Of a stretch of DNA of 64,000 nucleotides, positions 17,372-28,079 are shown in pieces (the first letter of the stretch is position 1; each line of letters opens with the position of its first letter). The notes below the pieces were generated by a model. That model was not told the origin of the DNA and did no database searches. It was given only the letters and a program-made list of their open reading frames with translations. Origin of the DNA: Algibacter sp. L3A6 (GTDB lineage Bacteria; Bacteroidota; Bacteroidia; Flavobacteriales; Flavobacteriaceae); NCBI RefSeq assembly GCF_009796825.1, contig NZ_CP047030.1, positions 4,028,501 through 4,092,500 of the forward strand. The letters are read 5' to 3'. Made by a program: the position numbers and the translations under genes.

Positions 17372-20300
17372 TTATCTAATAATAATTTCATCAATAAATA
17401 ATCCTTTCTCTTCTACTGTTTCAATCTTAATCGTATTCGCACCACGATCAATTTTAATAGGTAATTTAGCATTACTCCATGCTTTACCCATATTGCTAGA
17501 ATTTGGTAAAAACAATTTATCGTTAACCACTTTTCCGTTTACAGTAACTTTTATAAAAGTTCCAGCAGCTTGCTTTAATTTTATACTATAACGCACATAC
17601 AAATCGGCAGAACCTGCACCGCCATCATTCTCTTGATACCAAGATACAGAAGCGCCTTGAGCCTTATTCATGCTAACAAAACCTTTGCCTTTAAAGTTTG
17701 CTCCATTAGTCATTATCTTGGCATTATTAAGCGTGGCTTCCTCAGCTTGCTCTCCTATTTGTTCTCCATCTCCTGTGTTTTTATTCCAAGTAAAACCTTC
17801 ATTTTCACCAAAACGTTCTTCTAAAATTTGCCTTTCAACACCATCAACAACAATTAATGCTTTAACGGTAGTTTCTTTTTCAATTTTAAAACTGTTTTGA
17901 TATTTAGTAGAACTTATAGTTGGCATATTACCATTTACAGTATAAAACACTTCAATTTTAGGGTCTACTTTATCACCTCTTAAATTAATAATTTCTGTAT
18001 CAATACTTATCAAATTTGAAGTGATTTGTTTTTTCTCACCTAAAATACAACTCGCTAACAAATTAATAGCTCCATTTTGGTCTGTAGACTCAATATAAGC
18101 ACGTGTTAAACCATAAAACGCTGTTCTATGATTTGGACCAACATGTTGCTCCACATCTAGAGGACTGCCGTTATCTAGCGCTTTAATTTTACCAGCGCCC
18201 AAAACGTTAAAGTACGTTCTGTTTTCCCCGTAAGGGTAAAAAACACCTAAACTATCGGTTGTAGAAACGCGTACTTGTACAATATCTTGACTGCTATTAC
18301 CAAGTGATTCACCATCAATAGATAATTTTATTTTTGATGGCTGTGCCGCTGTTTTAACGATCTCTTCCGACACCACTTTTCCGTCTCTATAACCAACAGC
18401 TTTTAAACTTCCTGGCTGCCATTTTACCATCCATTGGCATTGCATTTCATCCCAAGCTGTGCCAGGTTTTAATTTTCCTAATGATGTGTTATTGAAAAAC
18501 AACTCCACTTCGTCACAATTAGAATATACCCAAACAGGAATTTCGGTACCTAAAGCTACTTTTGGATGCGTCCAATGTGGTAAAACATGAACCATTGGCT
18601 TACTCGTCCACTGACTTTGATATAAGTAAAACAAGTCTTTTTCGAAGTTAGCCAAATCTATAGCGCCACCCATAAACGCTTTAAAAGGCCAGCCGCCATG
18701 CACATAACCGGCTTCGCCAATATAATCGTAACCCGTCCAACGAAACGATCCTGCATAGGCCGGAATATCGCGAAGTTGTTCGATGTTTAATCTAGAAGAC
18801 ACACGTACCGTAGCATTATCATAACTAGAGTTAAATATTTGTTTTCTGTTTTTTCTATCCAATTCATCTACCCAATCGTGAGTAAAGACTTCCTCTTCCG
18901 TTAAATCAGGAAGTTCGTATGGTCTTTGATTTTTATTAGGATAACCATCTCTAAACCATGTTTTTGTTCGGTAAAAACCACGAACTTGCCATGTATGTGT
19001 ATTTTCTGTTCCTATAAAAACTTTTCCTTTTTGCTTTTCGGTTAAGTTCTCCAAATAACCTTGCTTTTCGCTGCTCCCGTTTACACCTAAAACATTCATA
19101 AAATCAGATCCTGAATGTCCAGATGTTACAGGTCTTGTTGGATCTAGTAAGTTACATTGTGCTACTAAATCTTTAGCAATAGCCCCACGGGTTTCGTTAC
19201 CAACACTATATATTACTATGGATGGATGGTTTCTATCACGCTTAATCCAATCGGTTAAATCTTGCTTCCACCATTGATCAAAAAAATGTGCGCCATAATC
19301 ATTTTTGGCTTTTTTCATCCATCCATCGAAAATTTCGTCCATAACTAACATTCCCATTTCATCACAAAGCTCATAAAATATAGGCGTTTGCGGATTGTGA
19401 GATGTTCTAATGGCGTTTACACCCATATCTTTTAATTGCTGAATTCTGAAACGTAATATTTTATCTGGCACCGCCGCGCCTAAAGCTCCAGCATCTTGAT
19501 GATTACAAACCCCTTGAAGTTTTACGTTTTCACCATTAATCCACATACCCGTTTCGGCAATCCATTCAATATCACGAACACCAAATTTGGTTTCCACAAT
19601 ATCTACTAATTTATTATTTACCGACAACTCACTTTTTAACGTGTATAAATATGGTGTTTCCGTAGACCAAAGATTTGGTTTAGAAAGTGATAATTCTGTT
19701 TTAGCTGCTGTACTTAGATTTTCAATTTTTTCTTCGGAAGAAGCAACTACTACTCCACTTTTATCAAGTATTGATGTTACTAAAACCGCATTTTTAACCT
19801 GCTCGTTTTCTGGAGAAAATTCGGTTTCAACAAAAACCTGATTGCCTTTGGTTGTTACAAAAATACCATCGCGAGCAATGTTTGTTTTATTTTTTACATC
19901 GATCCAAGTGTGAGCATAAATACCGCTACCAGTATACCAACGCGCAGATGGTTGTTTGTCGTTATCCACATGTACTGCAAAGGTAATTTGATCGGTACTA
20001 TCCGCAATGTCACTAATATCATAAGCAAAAGATACCCAACCATAAGGTCGGTTGCCTAATTTTACACCATTAGCCCAAACCGTACTATTCATAAACACAC
20101 CATCGAAAGCAATTTCAACTTGTTTCCCTTTCCATGCATATGGTACATCAATAGTTTTTCTATACCATCCAAAACCTGCTGGTAAATAGCCACATTGCGC
20201 TCCCATAGGGTTACTTTCGTCGTATTCACCTTCAATACTCCAATCGTGAGGTACATTTACAGTTTGCCAATTTGCATCATTAAAATCGACAACTTCGGCA

Positions 20301-20458
20301 CCTTTAATATTCTCTTGGATAAATTTCCAATCGGCATCAAAACTGGTTCGTAATCGTGTTTCTATTGTACTACTTTCCTCTTTACAACCAACTATACATA
20401 AGCATAGCAAACAGAAAAGAACAACTGATATTTTAATATTTTTAATTTGTTTTAGCAT
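17372..20458 (-). CDS. GH2 beta-galactosidase-like enzyme with C-terminal binding modules
   Basis: The 1028-residue lipoprotein (lipobox VGC, about residue 25) has a GH2 sugar-binding sandwich (~40-200), an Ig-like domain (~205-310), and a TIM barrel with the acid/base E422 in SVGNET and the nucleophile E485 in FIGTEN. A DUF4982-like and further beta domains follow, then a chitobiase-C-like strand set (~850-890) and a CBM6/35-like module at the C-terminus (~905-1028, ending FIDEIIIR). It probably removes beta-galactosyl units from marine oligosaccharides after desulfation. It is the last gene of the minus-strand operon and is followed by a terminator. Confidence 0.88.
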   Translation of the reverse strand: MLKQIKNIKISVVLFCLLCLCIVGCKEESSTIETRLRTSFDADWKFIQENIKGAEVVDFNDANWQTVNVPHDWSIEGEYDESNPMGAQCGYLPAGFGWYRKTIDVPYAWKGKQVEIAFDGVFMNSTVWANGVKLGNRPYGWVSFAYDISDIADSTDQITFAVHVDNDKQPSARWYTGSGIYAHTWIDVKNKTNIARDGIFVTTKGNQVFVETEFSPENEQVKNAVLVTSILDKSGVVVASSEEKIENLSTAAKTELSLSKPNLWSTETPYLYTLKSELSVNNKLVDIVETKFGVRDIEWIAETGMWINGENVKLQGVCNHQDAGALGAAVPDKILRFRIQQLKDMGVNAIRTSHNPQTPIFYELCDEMGMLVMDEIFDGWMKKAKNDYGAHFFDQWWKQDLTDWIKRDRNHPSIVIYSVGNETRGAIAKDLVAQCNLLDPTRPVTSGHSGSDFMNVLGVNGSSEKQGYLENLTEKQKGKVFIGTENTHTWQVRGFYRTKTWFRDGYPNKNQRPYELPDLTEEEVFTHDWVDELDRKNRKQIFNSSYDNATVRVSSRLNIEQLRDIPAYAGSFRWTGYDYIGEAGYVHGGWPFKAFMGGAIDLANFEKDLFYLYQSQWTSKPMVHVLPHWTHPKVALGTEIPVWVYSNCDEVELFFNNTSLGKLKPGTAWDEMQCQWMVKWQPGSLKAVGYRDGKVVSEEIVKTAAQPSKIKLSIDGESLGNSSQDIVQVRVSTTDSLGVFYPYGENRTYFNVLGAGKIKALDNGSPLDVEQHVGPNHRTAFYGLTRAYIESTDQNGAINLLASCILGEKKQITSNLISIDTEIINLRGDKVDPKIEVFYTVNGNMPTISSTKYQNSFKIEKETTVKALIVVDGVERQILEERFGENEGFTWNKNTGDGEQIGEQAEEATLNNAKIMTNGANFKGKGFVSMNKAQGASVSWYQENDGGAGSADLYVRYSIKLKQAAGTFIKVTVNGKVVNDKLFLPNSSNMGKAWSNAKLPIKIDRGANTIKIETVEEKGLFIDEIIIR

Positions 20459-20516
20459 ATTATTTCTAACATTTTTATCCTTTACGCCTAATGAAAAACC
20501 ACAAGCCCTATCAACT

Positions 20517-23500
20517 CTATTTTTCGGCTTTTACCGATTCAATGGTGTAACTATAAGTTAAGTTATCAGCTTCTATTTGATATTCCTTGTGTGGCATTCT
20601 ACCCCAACTTGTATCGCCGCCAACACCCATTTGTTTGTAATCGATATTGATGTTTACTAAATCTCTTTTTTCTATATCGGTAGTATGGCGTTGTCTTTTA
20701 TCTTCTCCAGCATCAAAATCGTCGTTGTACTGGTGGTGGGCACTAAACGAAACTAAATTTTCCGCAGTTACTTTAATTCCGTTACCAGATTCGTTTGTAA
20801 ACGTGATCCATCGTGTATCCGTTTTATAACCATTTTCTTGTGGACGAATGTATGGAAAATATAAATCGCTTACCGATGCTCTATATAAACCAACCAATGC
20901 CGATGTATTTCTATCTTGATAATTTTCGTGAGGGCCTCTACCAAACCAAGCTACGTTACTAAACTCGTTATTAATAACCAAATTATTACCAAATCTAGGC
21001 AACACTGGTAATTCTTCATTGATACCCGACATAGTAGTGTTGACTAAAATAGCTCCTTCCGAATTTATCGTGTAAACCATTTGTAAAGCACCATTAACAG
21101 CGGTTAACTTGTAATTTGCAGTTACTACGATGTTACCAGAAGCATCTGTTTTTTGCTTAATATCTACAAAACCTTGATTTTTGGTAGCTTCTTTCCAAAC
21201 TCCCATTTTCTTAGGCATTTTAAAGCCATAATCGTTATCGGTTGTTGGACGCCAGAAGTTGGCTTGAATGCCTTTTAAAATGATGTTTCCGTTACCATAA
21301 TCTAATTCATTTAAAACACCTGTAGTTTTATTAAAAGCAACCTTAATATCTTTACCAGAAATTAATATTTTTTCAGCATCTTCTCCAACAATCAATTCAT
21401 CAGAAGATTTATTTATTCCAAAATTAAATTGACCTTTTTGAACTTCGAATTGCTCGTAAGCCACCGTATGTCCGGTTGGTACTAAATTCGTAGCTGTTTT
21501 GGTTTTTGCATAAATGTTAACATGATATTCTGCGTTGGTATCGTCAAACTTTGGTAAATCTATATTTACAGTTTTAGTCGTGTATGGCGCTACATCTAAA
21601 ACAGGTAATTTTCCATCTGCGATTTCAACACCATTTTTCAATAAAGTGTAAGAAAAATACAAAGTATTTAAGTTTGTGAAATCGTAAATATTTTTAATTT
21701 CAAACGCTCCTTTTTTAGCATTTATAGCTTTAAACTTAATATATTGATACACTTTTTTAACTTCAAATAAAGCAGGATGCGCCGTTCTATCTGGATTAAC
21801 AATACCATTTAAACAGAAGTTTTTATCATTATGTAAATGCCCTGCACCTAAATCGCCACCGTAAGCCCAAAACGCTTCGCCATCTTCATTTTCCGTAAGA
21901 ATTCCTTGGTCTACCCAATCCCAAATAAAACCACCTTGCATGATGTCGTATTTTTCAATAACATCCCAATAATCTTGTAAATTACCAACACTGTTACCCA
22001 TAGCATGTGCATATTCACATTGAATTAACGGGCGTGTTGGGTTATTTTCAGCATACTTAACCATACGATCAATAGTCCAATACATTGGCGCTTGAATATC
22101 TGTATTTGAATACTGTGTTGCTCCTTCATACTGGGTTGGTCTTGTGCTATCTTGCTCTTTTAACCATTTGTAAGTTGCAAAAAAGTTTTCGCCATTTCCA
22201 GCTTCATTTCCTAAAGACCAAGTTACAATAGATGGGTAATTTTTATCACGCTCAAACATGCGTACCGTTCTGTCCATGTGCATAGCAGCCCACTCTGGTA
22301 AATATGCTGGGTGAACAGACTGATCTTTTTTATTGTTATTTAAACCTTGGTTCGTTGTCCCCATACCATGCGTTTCAATGTTTGCTTCATCAATAACATA
22401 AAAACCATATTTATCACATAATCTGTAAAAATGGGGATTTTTAGGGTAGTGACTGCAACGAATAGCATTCAAGTTATTCTGCTTCATAACTTCTAAATCC
22501 TTCATGGTTAAAGCTTCAGAAATTACATGGCCTTCAGTTTCGCTATGGTCGTGTAAATTTGCACCTTTTAATAAAACAGGCATACCATTTACAAGAAACT
22601 GGTTGTTTTTAATTTCAATGTTTCTAAATCCAACATTAATGGCAGTAGACTCTCCGTTAACAGTTAGCAACAGCGTGTATAAGTTTGGAGACTCTGCGTT
22701 CCATGTTTTTACATTCGGAATTATTTTACCAAAACTCAACTCATTTCTTCCTGCTTTTAAAGCTACCGATTTAGAATCTGCATAAATTTCCTTATCACCA
22801 TCTAATAATTGAAATTTAACAACTTGCTCTACTACTTTAGAAGTATTATTATCAACTTTTAAATCTACATTAAACACACCATCTTGAAAATTATTTTCTA
22901 AATCTGATGTTACTCTAAAATCTCGTAACGTTACTTTATTACTAGCATATAAGTACACATCGCGCTCAATACCGCTTAATCTCCAAAAATCTTGATCTTC
23001 CATATAACTGGCATCCGACCAACGTAAAACTTGTACAGCCAAACTATTTTTTCCAGATTTCACTAAATCGGTTATTTTAAATTCTACAGGTGTTTTACTA
23101 CCTTCATTATAACCTACCATTTCACCGTTTAACCAAACATACATCGCACCGCTAACACCTGCAAAATGTAAATAAACATCTTTACCGTCCCAATTTTCTG
23201 AAACTTCAAAATCTCTTTTATAACTACCATTACTGTTTAAATTATGAGGAATAAATGGAGGATTTGGAGGAAACATATACGTTCTGTTTGTATAAATTGG
23301 CACACCATGACCTTTTAATTCCCAATTAGATGGTACAGTAAGTGTATCCCATTGCTTAACATCAAAATTTTCTTTGTAAAAATCGGTTGGACGCGCTTGT
23401 ACACTATCTGCGTAATAAAATTTCCAAACACCGTTTAAAGATTGATATAACGGAGAATTCTCCCAAGATTCATTCCCTAACGCTTCATTCTCATTGGTAT

Positions 23501-23666
23501 ATTTATAGAATGATGCCGTTGGTTCTTCTCTATTAATTTGAAATATTTCTGGATTCTCCCATTCTGGATTTTCCCATTTTTCAGCCGTATAAACCGGTCT
23601 TGTTTCTGTTTTATCACAGGATACTAATGAAATAACAGCGATGATGAGGATTAAGTACTTTTTCAT
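20517..23666 (-). CDS. GH2 beta-galactosidase, LacZ-type lipoprotein
   Basis: At 1049 residues it has the full LacZ layout: lipoprotein signal (lipobox VSC, C17), sugar-binding domain with NRTYMFPPNPP (~130), Ig-like domains, TIM barrel with acid/base E488 in SLGNEAGNG and nucleophile E551 in QCEYAHAMGN, and the C-terminal Bgal_small_N domain (NVAWFGRGPHENYQDR near residue 905). It should hydrolyse terminal beta-galactosides in the periplasm or at the surface. It lies 25 bases after the upstream GH-A gene and 58 before the second GH2, consistent with one operon. The second GH2 differs clearly in C-terminal domains, so they are not recent duplicates. Confidence 0.92.
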   Translation of the reverse strand: MKKYLILIIAVISLVSCDKTETRPVYTAEKWENPEWENPEIFQINREEPTASFYKYTNENEALGNESWENSPLYQSLNGVWKFYYADSVQARPTDFYKENFDVKQWDTLTVPSNWELKGHGVPIYTNRTYMFPPNPPFIPHNLNSNGSYKRDFEVSENWDGKDVYLHFAGVSGAMYVWLNGEMVGYNEGSKTPVEFKITDLVKSGKNSLAVQVLRWSDASYMEDQDFWRLSGIERDVYLYASNKVTLRDFRVTSDLENNFQDGVFNVDLKVDNNTSKVVEQVVKFQLLDGDKEIYADSKSVALKAGRNELSFGKIIPNVKTWNAESPNLYTLLLTVNGESTAINVGFRNIEIKNNQFLVNGMPVLLKGANLHDHSETEGHVISEALTMKDLEVMKQNNLNAIRCSHYPKNPHFYRLCDKYGFYVIDEANIETHGMGTTNQGLNNNKKDQSVHPAYLPEWAAMHMDRTVRMFERDKNYPSIVTWSLGNEAGNGENFFATYKWLKEQDSTRPTQYEGATQYSNTDIQAPMYWTIDRMVKYAENNPTRPLIQCEYAHAMGNSVGNLQDYWDVIEKYDIMQGGFIWDWVDQGILTENEDGEAFWAYGGDLGAGHLHNDKNFCLNGIVNPDRTAHPALFEVKKVYQYIKFKAINAKKGAFEIKNIYDFTNLNTLYFSYTLLKNGVEIADGKLPVLDVAPYTTKTVNIDLPKFDDTNAEYHVNIYAKTKTATNLVPTGHTVAYEQFEVQKGQFNFGINKSSDELIVGEDAEKILISGKDIKVAFNKTTGVLNELDYGNGNIILKGIQANFWRPTTDNDYGFKMPKKMGVWKEATKNQGFVDIKQKTDASGNIVVTANYKLTAVNGALQMVYTINSEGAILVNTTMSGINEELPVLPRFGNNLVINNEFSNVAWFGRGPHENYQDRNTSALVGLYRASVSDLYFPYIRPQENGYKTDTRWITFTNESGNGIKVTAENLVSFSAHHQYNDDFDAGEDKRQRHTTDIEKRDLVNINIDYKQMGVGGDTSWGRMPHKEYQIEADNLTYSYTIESVKAEK

Positions 23667-23691
23667 TTTATAATTAAGTTAGTGGTTCTCT

Positions 23692-26292
23692 TTACTTTAT
23701 TGCAATATGTTGATTTACCAAAGCACTTTCTAACGTTTTACCTTGTTTGGTAATGAATGCTTTTATGGTATAATTTGAATTTTGTTTCACTTTTGATAAA
23801 GGAATAAAGGCCTGAAATTGCTTAGTTTCTTCAACTCCTCGTGTACCTTCAATTTTAATATCTTCTACATTTAAATAAGATACATTATTGATAATGATAC
23901 CAAAAGCGTCATTTCCCTTTATTTGAAGCTTGTTAAGTTTCACCTTTACAAGATAGCCGTCTTCTTTAGTTTCAACAACTTGAATAGTAATTTTATCATT
24001 GTTTTCTGCTGAAAATGCCGTGGCTATATTTGGATAAAAATTACTTTCACCAGCATCGGTTAACCCTTTTACGGTGTAATAATATTGCTTATCATTTACG
24101 ATATTGTTATCCAGAAAAACGGTGTCTTTTACAGCCGTCGCAATTTTGGTAAACTCATGCAACTTCTCACCACGATACACATTATAGCTTGTGCCTTCCA
24201 AGACTTGATCTTGGCTATGCCATTTTACCTCAATTGTATTTGATGATTTTTTTACAGCTGAAACATTTCGCGGACTAAATGGTATTCTAGAAGATACTTT
24301 TACGTTTTCCTTATCGGAAGCTTCGCCTCTACCTAAACCGTTGTAAGCTGTAACTGTAAATTGGTAATCGGTTTGATCTTTTAAACCTTCAATACGATAA
24401 CCGAAAACATTATTGGCATCAATCTCTATGTCTTTTCCATTTTCATCAACATAGTGTATTAAATAACCTTTGGCGTTTGCAACACTTTTCCAAAAAAGGG
24501 TAACAGTATCATCGCGTCTTGAAACTTTAAAAATTTGAGGTTGCTCCGGTTTATTAAATATTACTGAAACCATATCTGAGATTGGACTTTCGATAGCTTT
24601 ATTTATTGCTTGGAGCTTAAAATAATACGGGTTTCCTTTCTTTACTGCTTCAACCAGAAAGGCCGTTTTATTTTTTACTGTAACCACCTTATTTAAATTT
24701 AAAGCATCTGTACCATAATAAACTTTATAGGCTGTAGCTAAACCAACTTCTCCCCAATTTAACTGAATTCCCGTTTTCTCAATACTCGCTTTATAAATCG
24801 TTGGCTGTGTAAGTGCACTAGAATTCGTTTTCCATTTACTAACCGAAATACTAAATGGTTTTACGGTTACAAGTCCGTTTTTGTATTTAATTTCCTGAAT
24901 ATCTGGGTTTCTCGTTTTTAAAACATCAGCAGAAATATAGTTCGTTAATAAAGTTTCCTTTAATGGTGTGCCGTTAATTTTTACGTGAAACTGATTAGAT
25001 TCTTCACTTCTATTCGTAATCACTAGATAATTAAAGCCATTATTCCCTTTGTAAGTTTGCACAAACATACCATTGGCTGTTGTGTTTTTTAAACCAGGAA
25101 CTTGCACCATTTTAGAGATATTGGTTTTATATAAGAAATTTGAGTTATTCGTCGCCTCGTGATATATTTTTAAAGTTTTTCCTTCAATATCTCTATGAAT
25201 TCCGGTAACAATAGTATCTGTATCTATTTGCTGATTATTTTTAAAGGCTTCTTCTAGCACAATGTTTTTATTTACCGCAGGCAAAAACTTGTTACTAACC
25301 TCGTGCGCTGCAACATAAGTAGTGTTGGTGTGTTGCAACTGACGCATAATATATTCCACGTTATAAATCCCTGAATAAATACCATTTAACGGACTGTTCC
25401 AAACACCAAATTCGGTGATAATCATGGGTGCATCTTTCCAAGTATAATCTTCTATTTCCGAAATTGCCGACGGACTTGTTGCTTCTAATAATTTAGTGTT
25501 TGCCCGTTTATACGCTTGCTCTAATGTTTCTTTTTTTCCGGTGTGTGGCGCGTAAGAATGCTTTGAAAACGTATTCCAGTATGCACCATTGGTTTTTTGA
25601 AATTGATTAATCTCTTTCATAAAAGTCCACACACCATCCCAAGTATAATTCAATGCTAATTTAGCATCAGGCAGCACCTCTTGAATGGCCTCGGCATAAG
25701 GCTGCATTTTTGCCGCATAATCATAACCATCATTCCACCAATACCTATTTCTATTTGGCACATAAAAATAGGGTTCGTTACAAAATTGCCAAGTTTCAAC
25801 TTTAATATTATTGTTTTTACAAAAGCGTGCCAATTCCATCACCATTTCTGGAGTTTCAGAAAAAGCATTCACCGTAATCACCAGTTTCCCGTTGATTTCA
25901 CTTAATAAATGGTATAAATCGGTAACGCGATGTGGCCCTTTAACTTCAGTAAAGCGATGTCCTTTTAAATAAGGTTTTTGGTGATCGAACATGGCAATAT
26001 AATCCAAATCATACTGTCCTGTTGCGCTACTAAAAGCATCGCCCATTGTGCCAGAAAAATAACGTAACCAACCTGGTTTTAGCTCTTTTACTGAAGCCAC
26101 AAAATCGGGATGCGTATAACTCCAAACTTTATCGGCTATACGCACATTAAAACCACTTGCACCATTTTTAATAGCATGGCCAGTTGTGGTATCTATATTT
26201 ATAGATTCCTTATTTTGCGAATATATTGAAGCGGTTTGCACAAGGCAAACCGCTAAAACCAATTGTATGATTTTTACTTTTTTAAAAGCCAT
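23692..26292 (-). CDS. Secreted clan GH-A-like glycoside hydrolase with fibronectin III modules
   Basis: The 866-residue protein has an N-terminal signal peptide (cut near residue 25) and no lipobox. Residues ~30-345 look like a clan GH-A (beta/alpha)8 barrel: a WQFCNEP motif gives a likely acid/base E173 and IITEFGVW a likely nucleophile E294. A beta sandwich (~350-490) follows, then three fibronectin III-like domains (~495-578, 582-665, 672-760) and a further beta module. Distant similarity is to GH39/51/79-type families; I could not place it in a known family. Context (sulfatases, two GH2) suggests it attacks a sulfated galactan. There is no type IX secretion C-terminal signal. Confidence 0.65.
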   Translation of the reverse strand: MAFKKVKIIQLVLAVCLVQTASIYSQNKESINIDTTTGHAIKNGASGFNVRIADKVWSYTHPDFVASVKELKPGWLRYFSGTMGDAFSSATGQYDLDYIAMFDHQKPYLKGHRFTEVKGPHRVTDLYHLLSEINGKLVITVNAFSETPEMVMELARFCKNNNIKVETWQFCNEPYFYVPNRNRYWWNDGYDYAAKMQPYAEAIQEVLPDAKLALNYTWDGVWTFMKEINQFQKTNGAYWNTFSKHSYAPHTGKKETLEQAYKRANTKLLEATSPSAISEIEDYTWKDAPMIITEFGVWNSPLNGIYSGIYNVEYIMRQLQHTNTTYVAAHEVSNKFLPAVNKNIVLEEAFKNNQQIDTDTIVTGIHRDIEGKTLKIYHEATNNSNFLYKTNISKMVQVPGLKNTTANGMFVQTYKGNNGFNYLVITNRSEESNQFHVKINGTPLKETLLTNYISADVLKTRNPDIQEIKYKNGLVTVKPFSISVSKWKTNSSALTQPTIYKASIEKTGIQLNWGEVGLATAYKVYYGTDALNLNKVVTVKNKTAFLVEAVKKGNPYYFKLQAINKAIESPISDMVSVIFNKPEQPQIFKVSRRDDTVTLFWKSVANAKGYLIHYVDENGKDIEIDANNVFGYRIEGLKDQTDYQFTVTAYNGLGRGEASDKENVKVSSRIPFSPRNVSAVKKSSNTIEVKWHSQDQVLEGTSYNVYRGEKLHEFTKIATAVKDTVFLDNNIVNDKQYYYTVKGLTDAGESNFYPNIATAFSAENNDKITIQVVETKEDGYLVKVKLNKLQIKGNDAFGIIINNVSYLNVEDIKIEGTRGVEETKQFQAFIPLSKVKQNSNYTIKAFITKQGKTLESALVNQHIAIK

Positions 26293-26320
26293 AAATTAAG
26301 AATAACCGCTTATTAAATTT

Positions 26321-27802
26321 TTAAAATGACACTTGATCGAAGGTAAACACATCCGATGGTGTTCTTGCTTCTTTTAAAATACGCTCCATGTCTTTAACAA
26401 CTTCTGGATGCTCGCTAGCAACATTGTTTTGCTCGCCTTCATCTACAGATAAATCGTACAATTCTATAGGAGCATTTGGGTTTTTAAGCACTTTATATTT
26501 TACCGCTTTCCACTTCCCTTTTCTAATCGCTTGGCGACCTCCTCTTTCATGGAATTCCCAATATAAATAATCGTGTTGTTTTTGTTCCGAAGCATTATCT
26601 AATAATGTTGGTAAAAATGAAATACCATCTAAATTTGATGGAACTGGAACATCTGCCACTTCAGAAAACGTTGGAAGTACATCCCAAAATGCAGAAATTA
26701 AATCACTTTTACTACCTGGCTTAATTTTTCCTGGCCATTTAATCATCATTGGCACACGAATTCCACCTTCATATAAATCTCTTTTAACACCTTTAAAAGG
26801 TCCGTTACTATTAAAATATTTTGGATCTGCTCCACCTTCAGTATGCGGTCCGTTATCCGAAGTAAAAACAACAATAGTATTGTCCTCAAGACCTAACTCT
26901 TTAACTTTATCCATAATTTCACCAACTTGATTATCCATAATTTCAATCATGGCAACAAAAGCAGCGTGAGATTCTGTTTGAGATTCATAAAAACCTAATC
27001 TATATTCTGGTCCATCATCTGTACCTTCAAATACTTTCTCTGGAGCATATTTACCTCTATATTTAGCTAAAACAGCTTCTGGAGCTACTAATTCGGCATG
27101 CGGAATAATGGTTGGTACATACATAAAGAAAGTACTATCCTTATAAGTTTCTAAAAACTCGATGGCTTTTTCTTGAATTAACTCTGGAGCATATTGTTCT
27201 TTTTTATGTCCTGCATTACCTGTTAAAACAATAGAATCTTGATTAGACCATAAATGATAAGGATAATAATTATGCCCTAAACGCTGACAATTGTAACCAT
27301 AAAAAACATCGAAACCTTGTTTGTTTGGATCACCTTCTGATCCTGGATAACCTAAACCCCATTTACCAAAAGCACCTGTAACATAACCGCCTTTTTGAAG
27401 CGCTTCTGCCATAGTATACGTGTTGTCTGGAATTGGATATTGACCTTCTGGCATAACCTCTTTATTACCACGAACCGGAGTGTGCCCTGTATGCATACCT
27501 GTTAATAAAGCTGAACGTGATGGTGCACAAACAGTATTACCAGCATAATGCTGAGTGAACAACATACCTTCTGCTGCTAATTTATCAATATGCGGTGTAT
27601 TAAATTTTTGTTGACCAAAACTACTTAAATCACCATATCCAAGATCGTCAGCCAATATATATATGATATTCGGCTTTTTATTCTCTTTTACAACTTCCGC
27701 AGAAATTACATTTTCTTTGGTTTTCGCTTTTCCACACGAAAACGCACTTGCAACTAAAATAGCCGACAGTAAAATTTGAATACCTTTTTTCATTTTTATC
27801 AA
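26321..27802 (-). CDS. S1-family sulfatase, lipoprotein
   Basis: The 493-residue protein has a lipoprotein signal (lipobox FSC, C23), metal-binding DD at 52-53, formylglycine site CAPSR at C92, then a HTGHTPVRGN segment, GKWGLG and SDNGPH. The TGMHTGHTPVRGN pattern is typical of S1_16-like galactose sulfatases, so that subfamily is likely but not proven. It leads the operon sulfatase - GH-A - GH2 - GH2 and is divergent from the hybrid regulator at 28080, which probably controls it. A second ATG three codons in is possible as start. Confidence 0.9.
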   Translation of the reverse strand: MIKMKKGIQILLSAILVASAFSCGKAKTKENVISAEVVKENKKPNIIYILADDLGYGDLSSFGQQKFNTPHIDKLAAEGMLFTQHYAGNTVCAPSRSALLTGMHTGHTPVRGNKEVMPEGQYPIPDNTYTMAEALQKGGYVTGAFGKWGLGYPGSEGDPNKQGFDVFYGYNCQRLGHNYYPYHLWSNQDSIVLTGNAGHKKEQYAPELIQEKAIEFLETYKDSTFFMYVPTIIPHAELVAPEAVLAKYRGKYAPEKVFEGTDDGPEYRLGFYESQTESHAAFVAMIEIMDNQVGEIMDKVKELGLEDNTIVVFTSDNGPHTEGGADPKYFNSNGPFKGVKRDLYEGGIRVPMMIKWPGKIKPGSKSDLISAFWDVLPTFSEVADVPVPSNLDGISFLPTLLDNASEQKQHDYLYWEFHERGGRQAIRKGKWKAVKYKVLKNPNAPIELYDLSVDEGEQNNVASEHPEVVKDMERILKEARTPSDVFTFDQVSF

Positions 27803-27852
27803 TTTCTTTTCTAAGTTTTAGGATCTATTTCCTTTGAACATTTTAATACATT

Positions 27853-27860
27853 CAAATATA
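27853..27860 (-). promoter_or_regulatory. Possible -7 element of the hydrolase operon
   Basis: The minus strand reads TATATTTG, which fits the Bacteroidota -7 consensus TAnnTTTG, and would start transcription about 40 bases before the sulfatase ATG. No TTG is found at the usual distance upstream, as expected if an activator such as the neighbouring hybrid regulator is needed. Confidence 0.3.
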
Positions 27861-28079
27861 CTTGTAAATTAAAGCTTCGTTTTATTAAAATCCCCCTACA
27901 AATGTTGCGATACCTGCAATACATGGTTAAACTAAAGGAGATGCAACATTATCACCCCTATTATTTTACATTATTAGGCCTAGCTCAAGCTAATTAAGGG
28001 TAAAAAATGATAAAACTTATGTAAATTGTGATGCTGTCAAGAATATTTTATATACAACATAATTACTCCTTTGATTTTT

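Noticed and set aside
28071..28079. TTG start for the hybrid regulator
   Set aside because: The ATG at 28080 directly precedes the signal peptide and needs no alternative start.
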